From Massilia terrae (lineage in GTDB: Bacteria > Pseudomonadota > Gammaproteobacteria > Burkholderiales > Burkholderiaceae_D), in NCBI RefSeq assembly GCF_024753145.1, contig NZ_JANUGU010000001.1, forward strand, positions 1,178,001 through 1,242,000: a stretch of 64,000 bases of DNA, given 5' to 3'. The position numbers and the translations under genes are program-made. Positions within the stretch are counted from its first letter, which is position 1; each line of letters begins with the position of its first letter. The notes under the pieces are model-generated. The model saw nothing but the letters and a program-made list of their open reading frames with translations. It ran no database searches and was not told the origin of the DNA. Positions 9,236-17,293 of the stretch are shown in pieces.

Positions 9236-10162
9236 TCAAGATTGGATGGCGGAGGCGACGCGCAATTCCGGCGCGGCCATGCGCTCGTCCCAGTACCAGT
9301 AGCGGATCTCTTCGTCGCAGCGGTAGTTGACGACCTGGTGATTGCCTTTGGCGTCCATCGCGTGGATGACGACACCGGCCAGGAATCCGGTCTTCAGCTC
9401 CGACAATTCGTCCACCGCCAGCTTGATGGCGTCCTGCAGAGTATAGCCAAGCCGCAGCGCGAGCACGATGCTGCGCGAGGTCCCGCAGCGCATGGTCATT
9501 TCGCCGGTGTGGGTGCAGGCCGCGGCGCCGTAGCGGCTGTCCGCGTAGAAGCCGGCGCCCGGAATCGGCGAGTCACCCAGCCGGCCCGGATACTTCCACG
9601 CCCAGCCGGATGTCGACGTGACCACGCCGATGTTATCGCCCGCGTCGCGGCCCAGGAAGACCGTGGTGTCGCGCACGCGTTCGGGGTCGGTGATGGTGTT
9701 GCTGAGCGGGGCCAGCGCGATATCGGGAAAAGCTGCCAGCTGCTCCGGCGACATCTCCTTCTGCAGCCGTTCCCACCACACGCGCTTGCTGTCCGGGTGC
9801 AGCACCTCATCGATTGCGAATCCACGCTCAGTGGCGAAGCGACGCGCGCCGGCGCCAGTCAACATCACGTGTGGCAGGTGCTTCATCACCTCGTGCGCCA
9901 GTGCGGAGACGGGCAGGGTGCCCGGCACTGCGCCGACTGCGCCGACGTCGCGCGTCGTGCCGTCCATGACGCCGGCGTCGAACTCCATGTCGCCCAGCAT
10001 ATTGGGCCAGCCGCCGTAGCCGACGCTGCGCACCTTCGCCTCGCGTTCGACCTTGGCGATGCCGCTGACGAGGGACTCGATACTGGCGCCGCCTTGCTTC
10101 AGCAGCTCGACGCTGGTCTCAAAGCCGGGCCAGGCCTCGGCGTTCGCAAGCAGCATTCTCAT
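9236..10162 (-). CDS. N4-(beta-N-acetylglucosaminyl)-L-asparaginase-like Ntn hydrolase
   Basis: A 308-residue homologue of glycosylasparaginase/isoaspartyl peptidase (PF01112), which cleaves the GlcNAc-asparagine bond. Conserved stretches include [32 protein letters not shown] and AACTHTGE. Typical members self-cleave before a Thr nucleophile in a D-T-[IV]-G motif; here the matching segment reads [12 protein letters not shown], with Asn at the Thr position and a shorter loop after it. No signal peptide is visible, so it is probably cytoplasmic. Its ATG overlaps the stop of the upstream ATPase gene by 4 bases, so it is translated with the transporter. The reaction is inferred; the active-site change leaves the nucleophile uncertain. 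Confidence 0.82.
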   Translation of the reverse strand: MRMLLANAEAWPGFETSVELLKQGGASIESLVSGIAKVEREAKVRSVGYGGWPNMLGDMEFDAGVMDGTTRDVGAVGAVPGTLPVSALAHEVMKHLPHVMLTGAGARRFATERGFAIDEVLHPDSKRVWWERLQKEMSPEQLAAFPDIALAPLSNTITDPERVRDTTVFLGRDAGDNIGVVTSTSGWAWKYPGRLGDSPIPGAGFYADSRYGAAACTHTGEMTMRCGTSRSIVLALRLGYTLQDAIKLAVDELSELKTGFLAGVVIHAMDAKGNHQVVNYRCDEEIRYWYWDERMAAPELRVASAIQS

Positions 10163-10893
10163 GACTTACTCATTTTTGAAAGGAATTGGGCGATGCGCGG
10201 CTGCGCCAGGCCACCGTCCGCGGCGAAGAACTGCGCGGTTGGCAGGTCGGCCAGCAGCCGGCCCTGGTCGAGGAACACGATGCGATCGGAGATCTGGCGG
10301 GCGAATTCGATTTCGTGTGTGACGAACAGCATCGTGGTGCCGTTCTCCGCGAGCTTGGCGAGGATGGCCAGCACCTCGGCCGTCATCTCGGGATCGAGCG
10401 CGCTGGTCACTTCGTCCAGCAGCAGGTAGCGCGGCTTCATCGCGAGCGCGCGGCAGATGCCGACACGCTGGCGCTGTCCGCCGGAGAGCTGCGCGGGATA
10501 GGCGTCCACGCGGCCGGCCAGTCCCACGGAAGCCAGCAGTTCGCGCGCCTCGTCTTCGGCCTGGCGGCGCGGCACCTTCAGCACTTCGATCGGCGCCAGC
10601 GCGATGTTCTGCAGCGCCGTCATGTGCGGATACAGATTAAACAGCTGGAACACGGTGCCGCAGCACCGGCGCGCAAGCTGCAGCTGCTTCGGGTTGTCCA
10701 CGCGGTTGCCGTCGACGGAAATCGTTCCGCCATCGAGCTTTTCGAGGCCGTTGATGCAGCGGATCAGGGTCGACTTGCCGGAGCCGCTGGCCCCGAGGAT
10801 CGACACTACTTCGCCCGGCGCGATGCGCAGGTCTACACCATCGAGCACCGTGTGCTTGCCGAAGCGTTTGGCCACGCCTTCGATCTGAATCAT
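10159..10893 (-). CDS. Amino-acid-type ABC transporter ATP-binding protein
   Basis: A 244-residue cytoplasmic ATPase of the GlnQ/HisP type that powers the two permeases encoded just upstream. Motifs are in order: Walker [10 protein letters not shown] (about 33-41), Q-loop, signature [11 protein letters not shown], Walker [13 protein letters not shown] and the switch His in VTHE. Length is normal. The start lies one base after the stop of the permease gene, and its end overlaps the hydrolase start by 4 bases, which is tight operon packing. Confidence 0.94.
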   Translation of the reverse strand: MIQIEGVAKRFGKHTVLDGVDLRIAPGEVVSILGASGSGKSTLIRCINGLEKLDGGTISVDGNRVDNPKQLQLARRCCGTVFQLFNLYPHMTALQNIALAPIEVLKVPRRQAEDEARELLASVGLAGRVDAYPAQLSGGQRQRVGICRALAMKPRYLLLDEVTSALDPEMTAEVLAILAKLAENGTTMLFVTHEIEFARQISDRIVFLDQGRLLADLPTAQFFAADGGLAQPRIAQFLSKMSKS

Positions 10894-10894
10894 T

Positions 10895-11566
10895 CTACAA
10901 ACCCTTCCATTGACTATGGGCGCGCAAGCGGGTCTCGGCGCGGGCGCAGGCCCGGGCGATCAGCCTGGCCATCAGGTAGTACAGCAGGCCGATCACGGTC
11001 CACACGATGAAGGGCTTGAGCGTGCGCAGGTTCAGGATGGCGCCGACCTTGGTCAGGTCGGCCACGCCGATTACCGAGATCAGCGAGGTCACCTGCAGCT
11101 GGTTCACCAGCAGCCCGGCCAGCGGTCCGAGGCCGAACGCTGCAGCCTGTGGCGCCACGATGCGGCGCAGCGTTTGCCAGCGGCTCAAGCCGAATACGCG
11201 CGCCGCTTCCAGTTGATCGCGGCCCACCGATTCGATGGCGGACACCGCGATCACGTAGATGAAAGCTGCCGTATTGCCGGACAGCGTGATGAGGGCGGCC
11301 TGCACCGGCGTGAGGTCGGTCTCGAGCAGCACGGGCAAGCCGAAGAAGACGAGGAACAGCTGCACCAGCACGGGCGAATTCTTCAGCAGCTCGGTCACCG
11401 CGGCGGCCAATGGCGCCAGCACCGGCGTGCGGTAGTAGCGCAGCATCGCCCAGGCCAGGCCGATGACCAGGCCGATGGCGGTGGTGGCGGCGAACAGGGC
11501 GACGGAGACGCCCAGTCCCTGCAGCAGCAGGATCAGGTCATGCGGCGTGAAATCGGTGTAGCGCAT
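10895..11566 (-). CDS. Amino-acid-type ABC transporter permease (second subunit)
   Basis: A 223-residue inner-membrane permease of the HisM/GlnP family with about five hydrophobic helices. The EAA loop that contacts the ATPase is visible as [30 protein letters not shown]. The ATG shares one base with the upstream permease stop (TGATG), so the two subunits are translationally coupled and probably form a heterodimeric channel. Confidence 0.93.
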   Translation of the reverse strand: MRYTDFTPHDLILLLQGLGVSVALFAATTAIGLVIGLAWAMLRYYRTPVLAPLAAAVTELLKNSPVLVQLFLVFFGLPVLLETDLTPVQAALITLSGNTAAFIYVIAVSAIESVGRDQLEAARVFGLSRWQTLRRIVAPQAAAFGLGPLAGLLVNQLQVTSLISVIGVADLTKVGAILNLRTLKPFIVWTVIGLLYYLMARLIARACARAETRLRAHSQWKGL

Positions 11567-12225
11567 CAGCCGTGATCCCGGTTCAGGCGCCGGTGCAGCG
11601 CGCCGGCAGACAGCGACACCAGCCAGGTCAGGACGGCATACAGGACCAGGAGCAGGGCGTACACCTCGAAGGGTTGGAAGGTGTCCGCCGCGATGATCTT
11701 GGCGCTGCCGGTCAGCTCATTGAGCGTGATCGCCGACAGGATGGACGAGGTCAGGATCAGGTTGACGAACACCGATCCCAGCGGACGCACGGAACTGCGC
11801 AGCGCGATCGGCAGCACGATGCGACGATAGAGCGCGAAGCGCGACAGGCCGCTGACCTGCGCCGCCTCCAGCACGCCCGGTTCCACCGCCAGGATGCCGG
11901 AGCGGATCACATCGGAAGTGAAGGCGCCGCCGGCCAGCGACAGCGCCAGCACGCCGGTGCTGAAGGCGTCGAGCTCGACGCCGATTTCCGGCAACCCGTA
12001 GAACAGGAAGAACAGCTGGACGATGAAAGGCACGTTGCGGAAGATGTCGACGTAGACCTCGGCCACCCGCCGTGCCAGCGGCGATGCGGCGGTGCGCATC
12101 AGGGCTGCGATGATGCCCAACACGAGGCCGCCGGCCAAGGCCAGCGCGCAGGCGAGGGCGGTCAGGCGGGCGCCGGCAGCCAGGTCGCCGAGATAGGGCG
12201 CAAGAAGGGTCAGGTCGAACGACAA
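11566..12225 (-). CDS. Amino-acid-type ABC transporter permease (first subunit)
   Basis: A 219-residue inner-membrane permease, sister of the next gene. It has a hydrophobic N-terminal half, a VYVDIFRNVPFIVQLFFLFYG segment and an EAA loop (VEPGVLEAAQVSGLSRFALYRRIVLPIALR). The start is a TTG at 12225 with a GGGAG ribosome site 7 bases away. It is the first gene after the palindromic operator at 12247-12262, so the regulated transcript probably begins here and runs through the solute-binding gene. Confidence 0.92.
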   Translation of the reverse strand: MSFDLTLLAPYLGDLAAGARLTALACALALAGGLVLGIIAALMRTAASPLARRVAEVYVDIFRNVPFIVQLFFLFYGLPEIGVELDAFSTGVLALSLAGGAFTSDVIRSGILAVEPGVLEAAQVSGLSRFALYRRIVLPIALRSSVRPLGSVFVNLILTSSILSAITLNELTGSAKIIAADTFQPFEVYALLLVLYAVLTWLVSLSAGALHRRLNRDHG

Positions 12226-12246
12226 ACAGTGTGCTCCCGCTGGAAA

Positions 12247-12262
12247 GTGAAACCGGTTTCAC
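12247..12262. promoter_or_regulatory. Perfect 16-bp palindrome, probable LacI-family operator
   Basis: GTGAAACCGGTTTCAC is a perfect even palindrome with a central CG, the usual form of LacI/GalR-family operators. It ends 22 bases upstream of the TTG start of the first permease gene, inside the 92-base gap after cutC. A LacI-family regulator is encoded at the far end of the same gene set. No second copy was noticed elsewhere in the window by eye. Confidence 0.75.
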
Positions 12263-12317
12263 TCGAATCTCGGCGAGTGTCCCACAAGCGGCCGGGAATT
12301 TCAAGAGGAGGGTTGGG

Positions 12318-13049
12318 TCAGGCCAGGAGCGCAGACTTCAATGCGGCGACTTTTTCGCTGCTTGTCTGGCGGCGGGCGCCGGAATCGAAGCCGAAAGCCA
12401 GAACCTGCGGCGACGCTGAAGGCAGCGCATCCGAGCATGATGCGTGGACGTCGGTCAGTGGCAGTTGCGCGCGCAGCACGCGCACATTGTCCGCGTTGAT
12501 GCCTGCGCCGGGCATGATGGTGATGCGTCCGGCGGCGGCGGCGAAGCAGCGCTGCAGGCCGTCAATGCCTCGCGGCGCGCTCTTGGCGCCGCCGGAGGTC
12601 AGGATGCGCTCGAAACCCATAGCGACGGCCAGTTTCGTCGCTTCGGCCAGATCCGGGCACAGGTCAATGGCCCGGTGCAGTGTCCAGCGCAGCCCGTGAT
12701 CGGCAGCGCGGCCGACCAGGCGTTCCAGCGTGCGCCAGTCCAGCTGGCCGTCCCGCAGCGAGGCGCCAAGCACCACGCCTTGCAGGCCGGCGGCGCCGAC
12801 CGCGTCGATCTCGGCCAGCATCAGCTGGGTTTCAGCGTCGTCGAAGCAGAAGTCGCCGCCGCGCGGGCGAATCATTGCCACCACCGGCACCGGGCTGGCC
12901 GAAGCCGCGTGCAACAGGCCGGTGGTCGGCGTCAGGCCACCGATTTCCAGCGCGCTGCATAGTTCGATGCGATCGGCGCCGCCGGCAAATGCGGCGGCCA
13001 GCCCGTGCACGTTGTCGACGCAGACTTCTAGCGTGATCTTCTTATCCAT
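12318..13049 (-). CDS. cutC: CutC family protein
   Basis: A 243-residue TIM-barrel protein of the CutC family, first tied to copper homeostasis though direct copper binding is disputed. Family motifs are present: LEVCVDNV, GADRIELCSALEIGGLTP, MIRPRGGDFCF, LHRAID and ILTSGGA. I start it at MDKKITLEV (13049): this ATG overlaps the stop of the ROK kinase gene (ATGGATAA), so the two are translationally coupled. Association with an amino-sugar kinase and a glycosylasparaginase-like gene suggests a job in GlcNAc-conjugate breakdown rather than copper handling. That is inference. Confidence 0.88.
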   Translation of the reverse strand: MDKKITLEVCVDNVHGLAAAFAGGADRIELCSALEIGGLTPTTGLLHAASASPVPVVAMIRPRGGDFCFDDAETQLMLAEIDAVGAAGLQGVVLGASLRDGQLDWRTLERLVGRAADHGLRWTLHRAIDLCPDLAEATKLAVAMGFERILTSGGAKSAPRGIDGLQRCFAAAAGRITIMPGAGINADNVRVLRAQLPLTDVHASCSDALPSASPQVLAFGFDSGARRQTSSEKVAALKSALLA

Positions 13050-13971
13050 GCGTGATTCCCAGTTTCTCAAGTCCCAGCCAGGCCGCGCCGATCAGTCCCG
13101 GTTCCGTGCCGGCCTGGCCGGGCACGATGATCGGAGCATCGGTCTTGCGCAGGATGGCGGCGCGAACCGCCTCGTCAAGCCGCGCAATCAACGGAGCGCT
13201 GTTGGCCAGACCGCCGCCGACCGGCAGGATCGAGGCGCCGATGGTATTGACCAGCATGGCCAGCGGGCCGCTGAGCAGATCGATGAAACACGCGATGGTG
13301 CGTTCGGCATCGGCATCGCCGGCCTGCCAGGCTGCGATGATCTCGCGGCTGTCCTTTTGCGTTTCGTTTAACGCGACGTGCAGGCGTTCGAGACCTCGCG
13401 CGCCGCCGACCGTGTCCAGGCAGCCGGCTTGGCCGCAGCCGCACTGGAAGCGCGGGATGGCCTGCGGCGGCGTGCCGGCAAACTGCGCGGCGACCGGGCC
13501 ATGGCCCCATTCGCCGGCGAAGCCGCCCGGGCCGCCGATCAGCCGTCCGCCGATCACGAGGCCACCGCCGACGCCGGTGCCCAGGATCAGGCCGAACACG
13601 TTGGTGTGGCCGCGTCCGGCGCCGGCCTGGGCTTCGGCAAGGGCGAAGCTGTCGGCGTCGTTGATGATCCACACGGGCAGGCCGAAAGCGGAGCTCAAGT
13701 CGCTGGCCAGCGCGCGGCCATCGATGCACGGGATGTTGGCGCATTTGATGCGGCCGTCCGCTGGGTCGACAACGCCGGCGATCGAGATGGCGACGCCGCG
13801 CGACGGGCCGCCGGAATCGATCAGCGCTTGCATTGAATGAGTAAAAGCGGCGAAGTCGTGGGTAGGCGTTGGCACCCGGTGCAGCTCGCCGATCCGGCCT
13901 CCAGCCGTCGCCACGGCGCATTTGATGGCGCTGCCGCCGATATCGAAACAGGTAATCATGGCGCGCATCAT
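13042..13971 (-). CDS. ROK-family sugar kinase, N-acetylglucosamine kinase type
   Basis: Up to 309 residues, ATP-dependent kinase of the ROK family. Motifs: phosphate-binding DIGGSAIKCAV near the N-terminus, catalytic Asp in WIINDADSFALAEA, GTGVGGGLVIGG, the acetyl-sugar recognising EWGHGP, and the zinc site CGCGQAGCLDTVGG. EWGH plus the zinc cysteines are typical of GlcNAc or ManNAc kinases. Translation may begin at the internal ATG at 13959, four residues before DIGG; no strong ribosome site separates the options. It is the first gene of the reverse-strand set and would phosphorylate the GlcNAc released by the hydrolase. Substrate is inferred. Confidence 0.88.
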   Translation of the reverse strand: MMRAMITCFDIGGSAIKCAVATAGGRIGELHRVPTPTHDFAAFTHSMQALIDSGGPSRGVAISIAGVVDPADGRIKCANIPCIDGRALASDLSSAFGLPVWIINDADSFALAEAQAGAGRGHTNVFGLILGTGVGGGLVIGGRLIGGPGGFAGEWGHGPVAAQFAGTPPQAIPRFQCGCGQAGCLDTVGGARGLERLHVALNETQKDSREIIAAWQAGDADAERTIACFIDLLSGPLAMLVNTIGASILPVGGGLANSAPLIARLDEAVRAAILRKTDAPIIVPGQAGTEPGLIGAAWLGLEKLGITHG

Positions 13972-14008
13972 AAAGGCGAAAGCTGTTTTGATGCCAGACG
14001 TCGATTCG

Positions 14009-14024
14009 CATAATTTGTATTATG
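14009..14024. promoter_or_regulatory. AT-rich inverted repeat between the ROK kinase and dps genes
   Basis: CATAATTTGTATTATG (arms CATAAT/ATTATG, 4-base loop) stands out in GC-rich DNA in the 213-base divergent gap. A reverse-strand TTGACA lies partly over it. It could be an operator or part of a promoter for either gene; it does not match the palindrome at 12247. Confidence 0.3.
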
Positions 14025-14184
14025 TCAAATTAGAAATGAAGGGCCGCTGCCCTTGCGAGGCCGGAAAACGCTTTAATGCATGAGGCGCGCGCCAATTAAG
14101 CGATGATCGGTGTAGCGTCCTGAAAACGCTGTCGTTAAAAAAGCTCCGCAGTTCCCTCAAAACCCTGATGAGACGAGGTTGATC

Positions 14185-14751
14185 ATGACTGACAAAAAAG
14201 CAGAAAGTATCGTCCAGGACTTCGGTTCGCTGGCACCTGTCCGCATCGGTCTAAGTGCCGAGGTCCGTGCAAAGAGCGTGCGCGCCCTGAATCGTCTGCT
14301 GGCCCATACCATGGCCATGCGCGACTCGTACAAGAAAGCCCACTGGCAAACCGCCGGCGCTACCTTCTACGAGCTTCATCTACTCTTTGACAAGCACTAC
14401 GGCGAGCAAGCGGCGCTGATGGATTCGATCGCGGAACGCATCCAGACCTTGGGCGGCGTGACCATTGCGCTTCCAGGTGATGTGGTCAGCGAATCGTCGA
14501 TCGCCCGTGCTCCGCGCGGACGCGAATCGGCGCGCGCCCAATTGGATCGCCTCGCCAATGGCCACGAGACTGTCCTGCTGGACGCCCGCCCGCTGGCGCG
14601 TGAAGCCAGCGATGCCGGCGATGACGGTACGAACGACCTGATCGTCAGCGAAGTCGTCCGCACCAATGAGCTGCAATGCTGGTTCATCGTCCAGCATTTG
14701 TCGCGCCACTCGGAGCTTGGAGACCTTCCGTCAGCCGATCCTTCGGCCTGA
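14185..14751 (+). CDS. dps: Dps/ferritin-like DNA-protection protein
   Basis: A 188-residue four-helix ferritin-like protein that stores iron and shields DNA during stress. The ferroxidase-site block is intact: KAHWQTAGATFYELHLLFDKHY followed by MDSIAERIQTLGG (His, His, Asp and Asp/Glu ligands in Dps spacing). I chose the ATG at 14185, with a GACGAGG ribosome site, over a TTG six bases upstream. Divergent from the ROK kinase gene; a strong hairpin follows it. The protein is slightly longer than the usual 160-170 residues, with extra residues at both ends. Confidence 0.9.
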   Translation: MTDKKAESIVQDFGSLAPVRIGLSAEVRAKSVRALNRLLAHTMAMRDSYKKAHWQTAGATFYELHLLFDKHYGEQAALMDSIAERIQTLGGVTIALPGDVVSESSIARAPRGRESARAQLDRLANGHETVLLDARPLAREASDAGDDGTNDLIVSEVVRTNELQCWFIVQHLSRHSELGDLPSADPSA

Positions 14752-14761
14752 TATCGCCGCA

Positions 14762-14790
14762 GGGGCATGCCGCCACAGAGCGGCAGCCCC
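14762..14790. terminator. Hairpin terminator between convergent dps and UBP zinc finger genes
   Basis: GGGGC and GCCCC close an outer stem and GCCGC/GCGGC an inner one around a CACAGA loop, followed by TCGTTTG. It lies 10 bases after the dps stop and 18 bases from the stop of the convergent gene, so it can serve both. Confidence 0.7.
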
Positions 14791-14808
14791 TCGTTTGATC
14801 ATTGCGAA

Positions 14809-15075
14809 TTAAAGCTTCTGAAAATAGCGCTGATCGATGTAGCACCAGCCCCACGTTTCACCAGGCTCGATTGAACGGATGATCGGGTGCTTGGTCTCAT
14901 GAAAATGCTGGCGCGCGTGCTTGTTTTTTGAATCGTCACAGCACCCGACATGGCCGCACGTAAGGCACAAACGCAGATGAACCCAGGTGTCGCCCATACG
15001 CAAGCATTCCTCACAACCCGTCGAATTGGGAGTGTGGGTCAAAATCTGGTCCAGATGTGTGCAAGTGGCTGACAT
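14809..15075 (-). CDS. UBP-type zinc finger protein
   Basis: An 88-residue protein made almost entirely of a ZnF-UBP domain, a fold that in eukaryotes binds the free ubiquitin C-terminus; bacterial stand-alone copies have no settled role. Zinc ligands fit the family: GCEECLRMGDTWVHLRLCLTCGHVGC, then H-A-R-Q-H and H-P. A GGAGGAGC ribosome site precedes the ATG. Confidence 0.88.
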   Translation of the reverse strand: MSATCTHLDQILTHTPNSTGCEECLRMGDTWVHLRLCLTCGHVGCCDDSKNKHARQHFHETKHPIIRSIEPGETWGWCYIDQRYFQKL

Positions 15076-15136
15076 TTGCTCCTCCGGTTTTATGGCAAGC
15101 GCTTAGGAACCAGTACATTCCCTTGCAACGCAAATG

Positions 15137-16432
15137 TCAAGACGGTGCCTTGCAGCTGACAGGCCGGCCTCCAGCGAGTTCGTTCAGATAGAGTTCAAGA
15201 TGGCTGTATCCGGTCCTCTTATCAATGGCCGGACCATCGGAAGCGTCGTGCGGATCCAGGCCATGGCTGCGTTCCCAGTCGTCAGGAATCCCGTCGCCAT
15301 CCGTGTCCTTGGGCGCAATGCCTTTGATCTGCGCGGGTAATCCACCGACCTCGGTCTCATCCTTGATGAATTTACCGGCCGCGCCGAAACTGAGCAATTC
15401 GTCGATCAGGTGCTGGTCGACGGCATCCCGGCACATATTGTGGCCTGCATTCGCGGCGACCAGTTGGACGAGATCCGCTGTTGACTCGACGTGCACCGCG
15501 ATGTCGGGCTTCAAGGTCGGCTGCGCGATCACATGCGCGCCCGCGCGATCGAATTCGTCGGCAACGACCGGCCGGCCATCGAGTTTGCCATTCCGCTCGC
15601 CATCGTAGAAATTTCCCTGCGCGTAGATATGGTCGGTCTTAGCGAACTGGCCGATGAAATTCTGATTGGACTCCGGCCCGGCAATGAAGTAATTGCCGAT
15701 AAGGTCAGCATAATGATCGCTGGCGCTATGGCCGCCGACGTAGCCGGTCACGCCCCAGTTATACACCACGTTGTTGACGTACTGGATATGGCCTTTGCCT
15801 TTGGGGTTGCGGCTCTTGTTGTCGATCCAGAGGTTGTGGCTGAGCGTGAGATAGTCGCTCTCGCACAGGCAGCCGAAGCGCTGCGGCACAATCCCCTGCC
15901 CTATGATCGAATTCTGGATCGTGGAATAGGTATTGCCGTTGGTCTGGATGTTGTCCCAGCGTCCCCATTCGATAGACACGTGATCGACCATCACCTTGCT
16001 GGCATTGGCCAGGGCGAGCGAACTGCTTCCCTTCGATTCCGCAATACCTCCGCGAAAGCGCATGTATCGGATGATGATGTTGTGCGCGTCCGTCATCGAG
16101 ACCTTCGCGTCGGCGATGGTAATCCCGCTGCCGGGCGCCGTCTGGCCGGCGATGGTCAGGTCGCTCGCCAGCCGGAGATTCGATTTGAGGTGGATGACGC
16201 CCGCGGTGTTGAATACGACGGTGGCGCCATCGTGGCTAACGGCCTGGCGGAACGAACCTGGTCCATCATCATCCAGGTTCGTCACCACGACAGCGGGTTT
16301 GCCACGTCCGCCGCTGGCCAGCGCGCCGAAGCCTTCCGCGCCGGGAAAAGCCACGGTTTGTGCGAATGTAGGTCCGTGCGCGGCGCACAGGAGAGCAATA
16401 AGCAGGCAGCGCGAGTGTGCATACAACTTCAA
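15137..16432 (-). CDS. Secreted pectate lyase-like protein (right-handed beta-helix, PL1 type)
   Basis: A 431-residue exported protein that probably cleaves pectate by beta-elimination. It has a signal peptide to about residue 24 (GPTFAQ), then AFPGAEGFGALASGGRG and VTNLDDDGPGSFRQAV, the usual opening of bacterial PL1-like lyases, and beta-helix repeats including VMVDHVSIEWG and LTLSHNLWID. Near the C-terminus KDTDGDGIPDDWERSHGLD is a calcium-binding thrombospondin-type-3/dockerin-like motif. It extends the plant-polysaccharide capacity shown at 985-6734 but is not in the same operon. Confidence 0.87.
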   Translation of the reverse strand: MKLYAHSRCLLIALLCAAHGPTFAQTVAFPGAEGFGALASGGRGKPAVVVTNLDDDGPGSFRQAVSHDGATVVFNTAGVIHLKSNLRLASDLTIAGQTAPGSGITIADAKVSMTDAHNIIIRYMRFRGGIAESKGSSSLALANASKVMVDHVSIEWGRWDNIQTNGNTYSTIQNSIIGQGIVPQRFGCLCESDYLTLSHNLWIDNKSRNPKGKGHIQYVNNVVYNWGVTGYVGGHSASDHYADLIGNYFIAGPESNQNFIGQFAKTDHIYAQGNFYDGERNGKLDGRPVVADEFDRAGAHVIAQPTLKPDIAVHVESTADLVQLVAANAGHNMCRDAVDQHLIDELLSFGAAGKFIKDETEVGGLPAQIKGIAPKDTDGDGIPDDWERSHGLDPHDASDGPAIDKRTGYSHLELYLNELAGGRPVSCKAPS

Positions 16433-16550
16433 GATCGATTTCCTCCAAAGGATAAGATGAGCGCCGGCTCTTCGTCCGGCATCGCCCTATTGATTAGGAC
16501 GAGCCGGATCGATCCTTCCTCAGGATTTTTCGATCAAACCGCAGCGTGTT

Positions 16551-17192
16551 TCAATAAGCCGCAGTGAATCGGCTACGCGAATGCTGTTCCTGCTCGGCCT
16601 CGTTCAACATGGCGACCGCATAGTCCTCCACCGAGATCCGGCTTTCACCTTTCGCATCCACCAGCATCTGGTCCCGGCCAAGGCGGAATTTTCCGGTGCG
16701 TTCGCCAGGCACCAGGTAAGCCGCCGGGCTGAGCATGCTCCAGTTGAGCTCTTGTTCCTGACGCAGCAGGTTCAGCGCCTCGCGCGCACCGAGCGCGCTC
16801 TGTTTCCATTCAGCCGGGAATTCCGGCGTGTCGACGGCTTGCACGCCGGGCGCCACTTCCAGGCTGCCCGCGCCGCCCACCACCAGCAAACGTTTTACGT
16901 GTGCCTGCTTTGCGGCGGCGATGATGGACTTGATGCCCCGCACGTAGTAGTCATACGTCTGATCGCCTTGGGCATGACCACTGAAGGCGGTGATGACGAC
17001 GTCCTGGCCCTGGAGCTGTGACGCCAACGCAGCGGTGTCGAGCACATCGGTTTTTTCAGCACGCGCTGTCGAGCCGGCGGGAATGCGTTCCGGGCGCGAA
17101 ACGAGCGCGGTCACTTCGTGTTTGCGGGCCAGTGCTTCCGCCAGCAGTTTCGAGCCCACATAGCCGGTGGCGCCGATGATTGCGATTTTCAT
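16551..17192 (-). CDS. NAD(P)-dependent epimerase/NmrA-like oxidoreductase
   Basis: A 213-residue Rossmann-fold protein: IAIIGATGYVGSKLLAEAL is the nucleotide-binding GxxGxxG motif, followed by DVLDTAALASQLQGQDVVITAFSG and LLVVGGAGSLEV. It belongs to the NmrA/SDR-a5 group of small atypical dehydrogenases, often redox sensors or quinone reductases. An AAGGA ribosome site precedes the ATG. It is divergent from a LysR regulator 101 bases away, which probably controls it. Substrate unknown. Confidence 0.85.
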   Translation of the reverse strand: MKIAIIGATGYVGSKLLAEALARKHEVTALVSRPERIPAGSTARAEKTDVLDTAALASQLQGQDVVITAFSGHAQGDQTYDYYVRGIKSIIAAAKQAHVKRLLVVGGAGSLEVAPGVQAVDTPEFPAEWKQSALGAREALNLLRQEQELNWSMLSPAAYLVPGERTGKFRLGRDQMLVDAKGESRISVEDYAVAMLNEAEQEQHSRSRFTAAY

Positions 17193-17293
17193 GTCAATTC
17201 CTTGGTGAGTGGAGATGCACCATTCTGACCTGTCCGGTTATTGCGATAAATGGTAGAGTCCGCAAATGATTAATTCGAATTTCCAATCAATCG

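Noticed and set aside
14001..14030. TTGACA on the reverse strand near 14030-14025 as a full sigma-70 promoter for the ROK kinase
   Set aside because: No acceptable -10 box at 16-18 bases; only the inverted repeat was kept, at low confidence.
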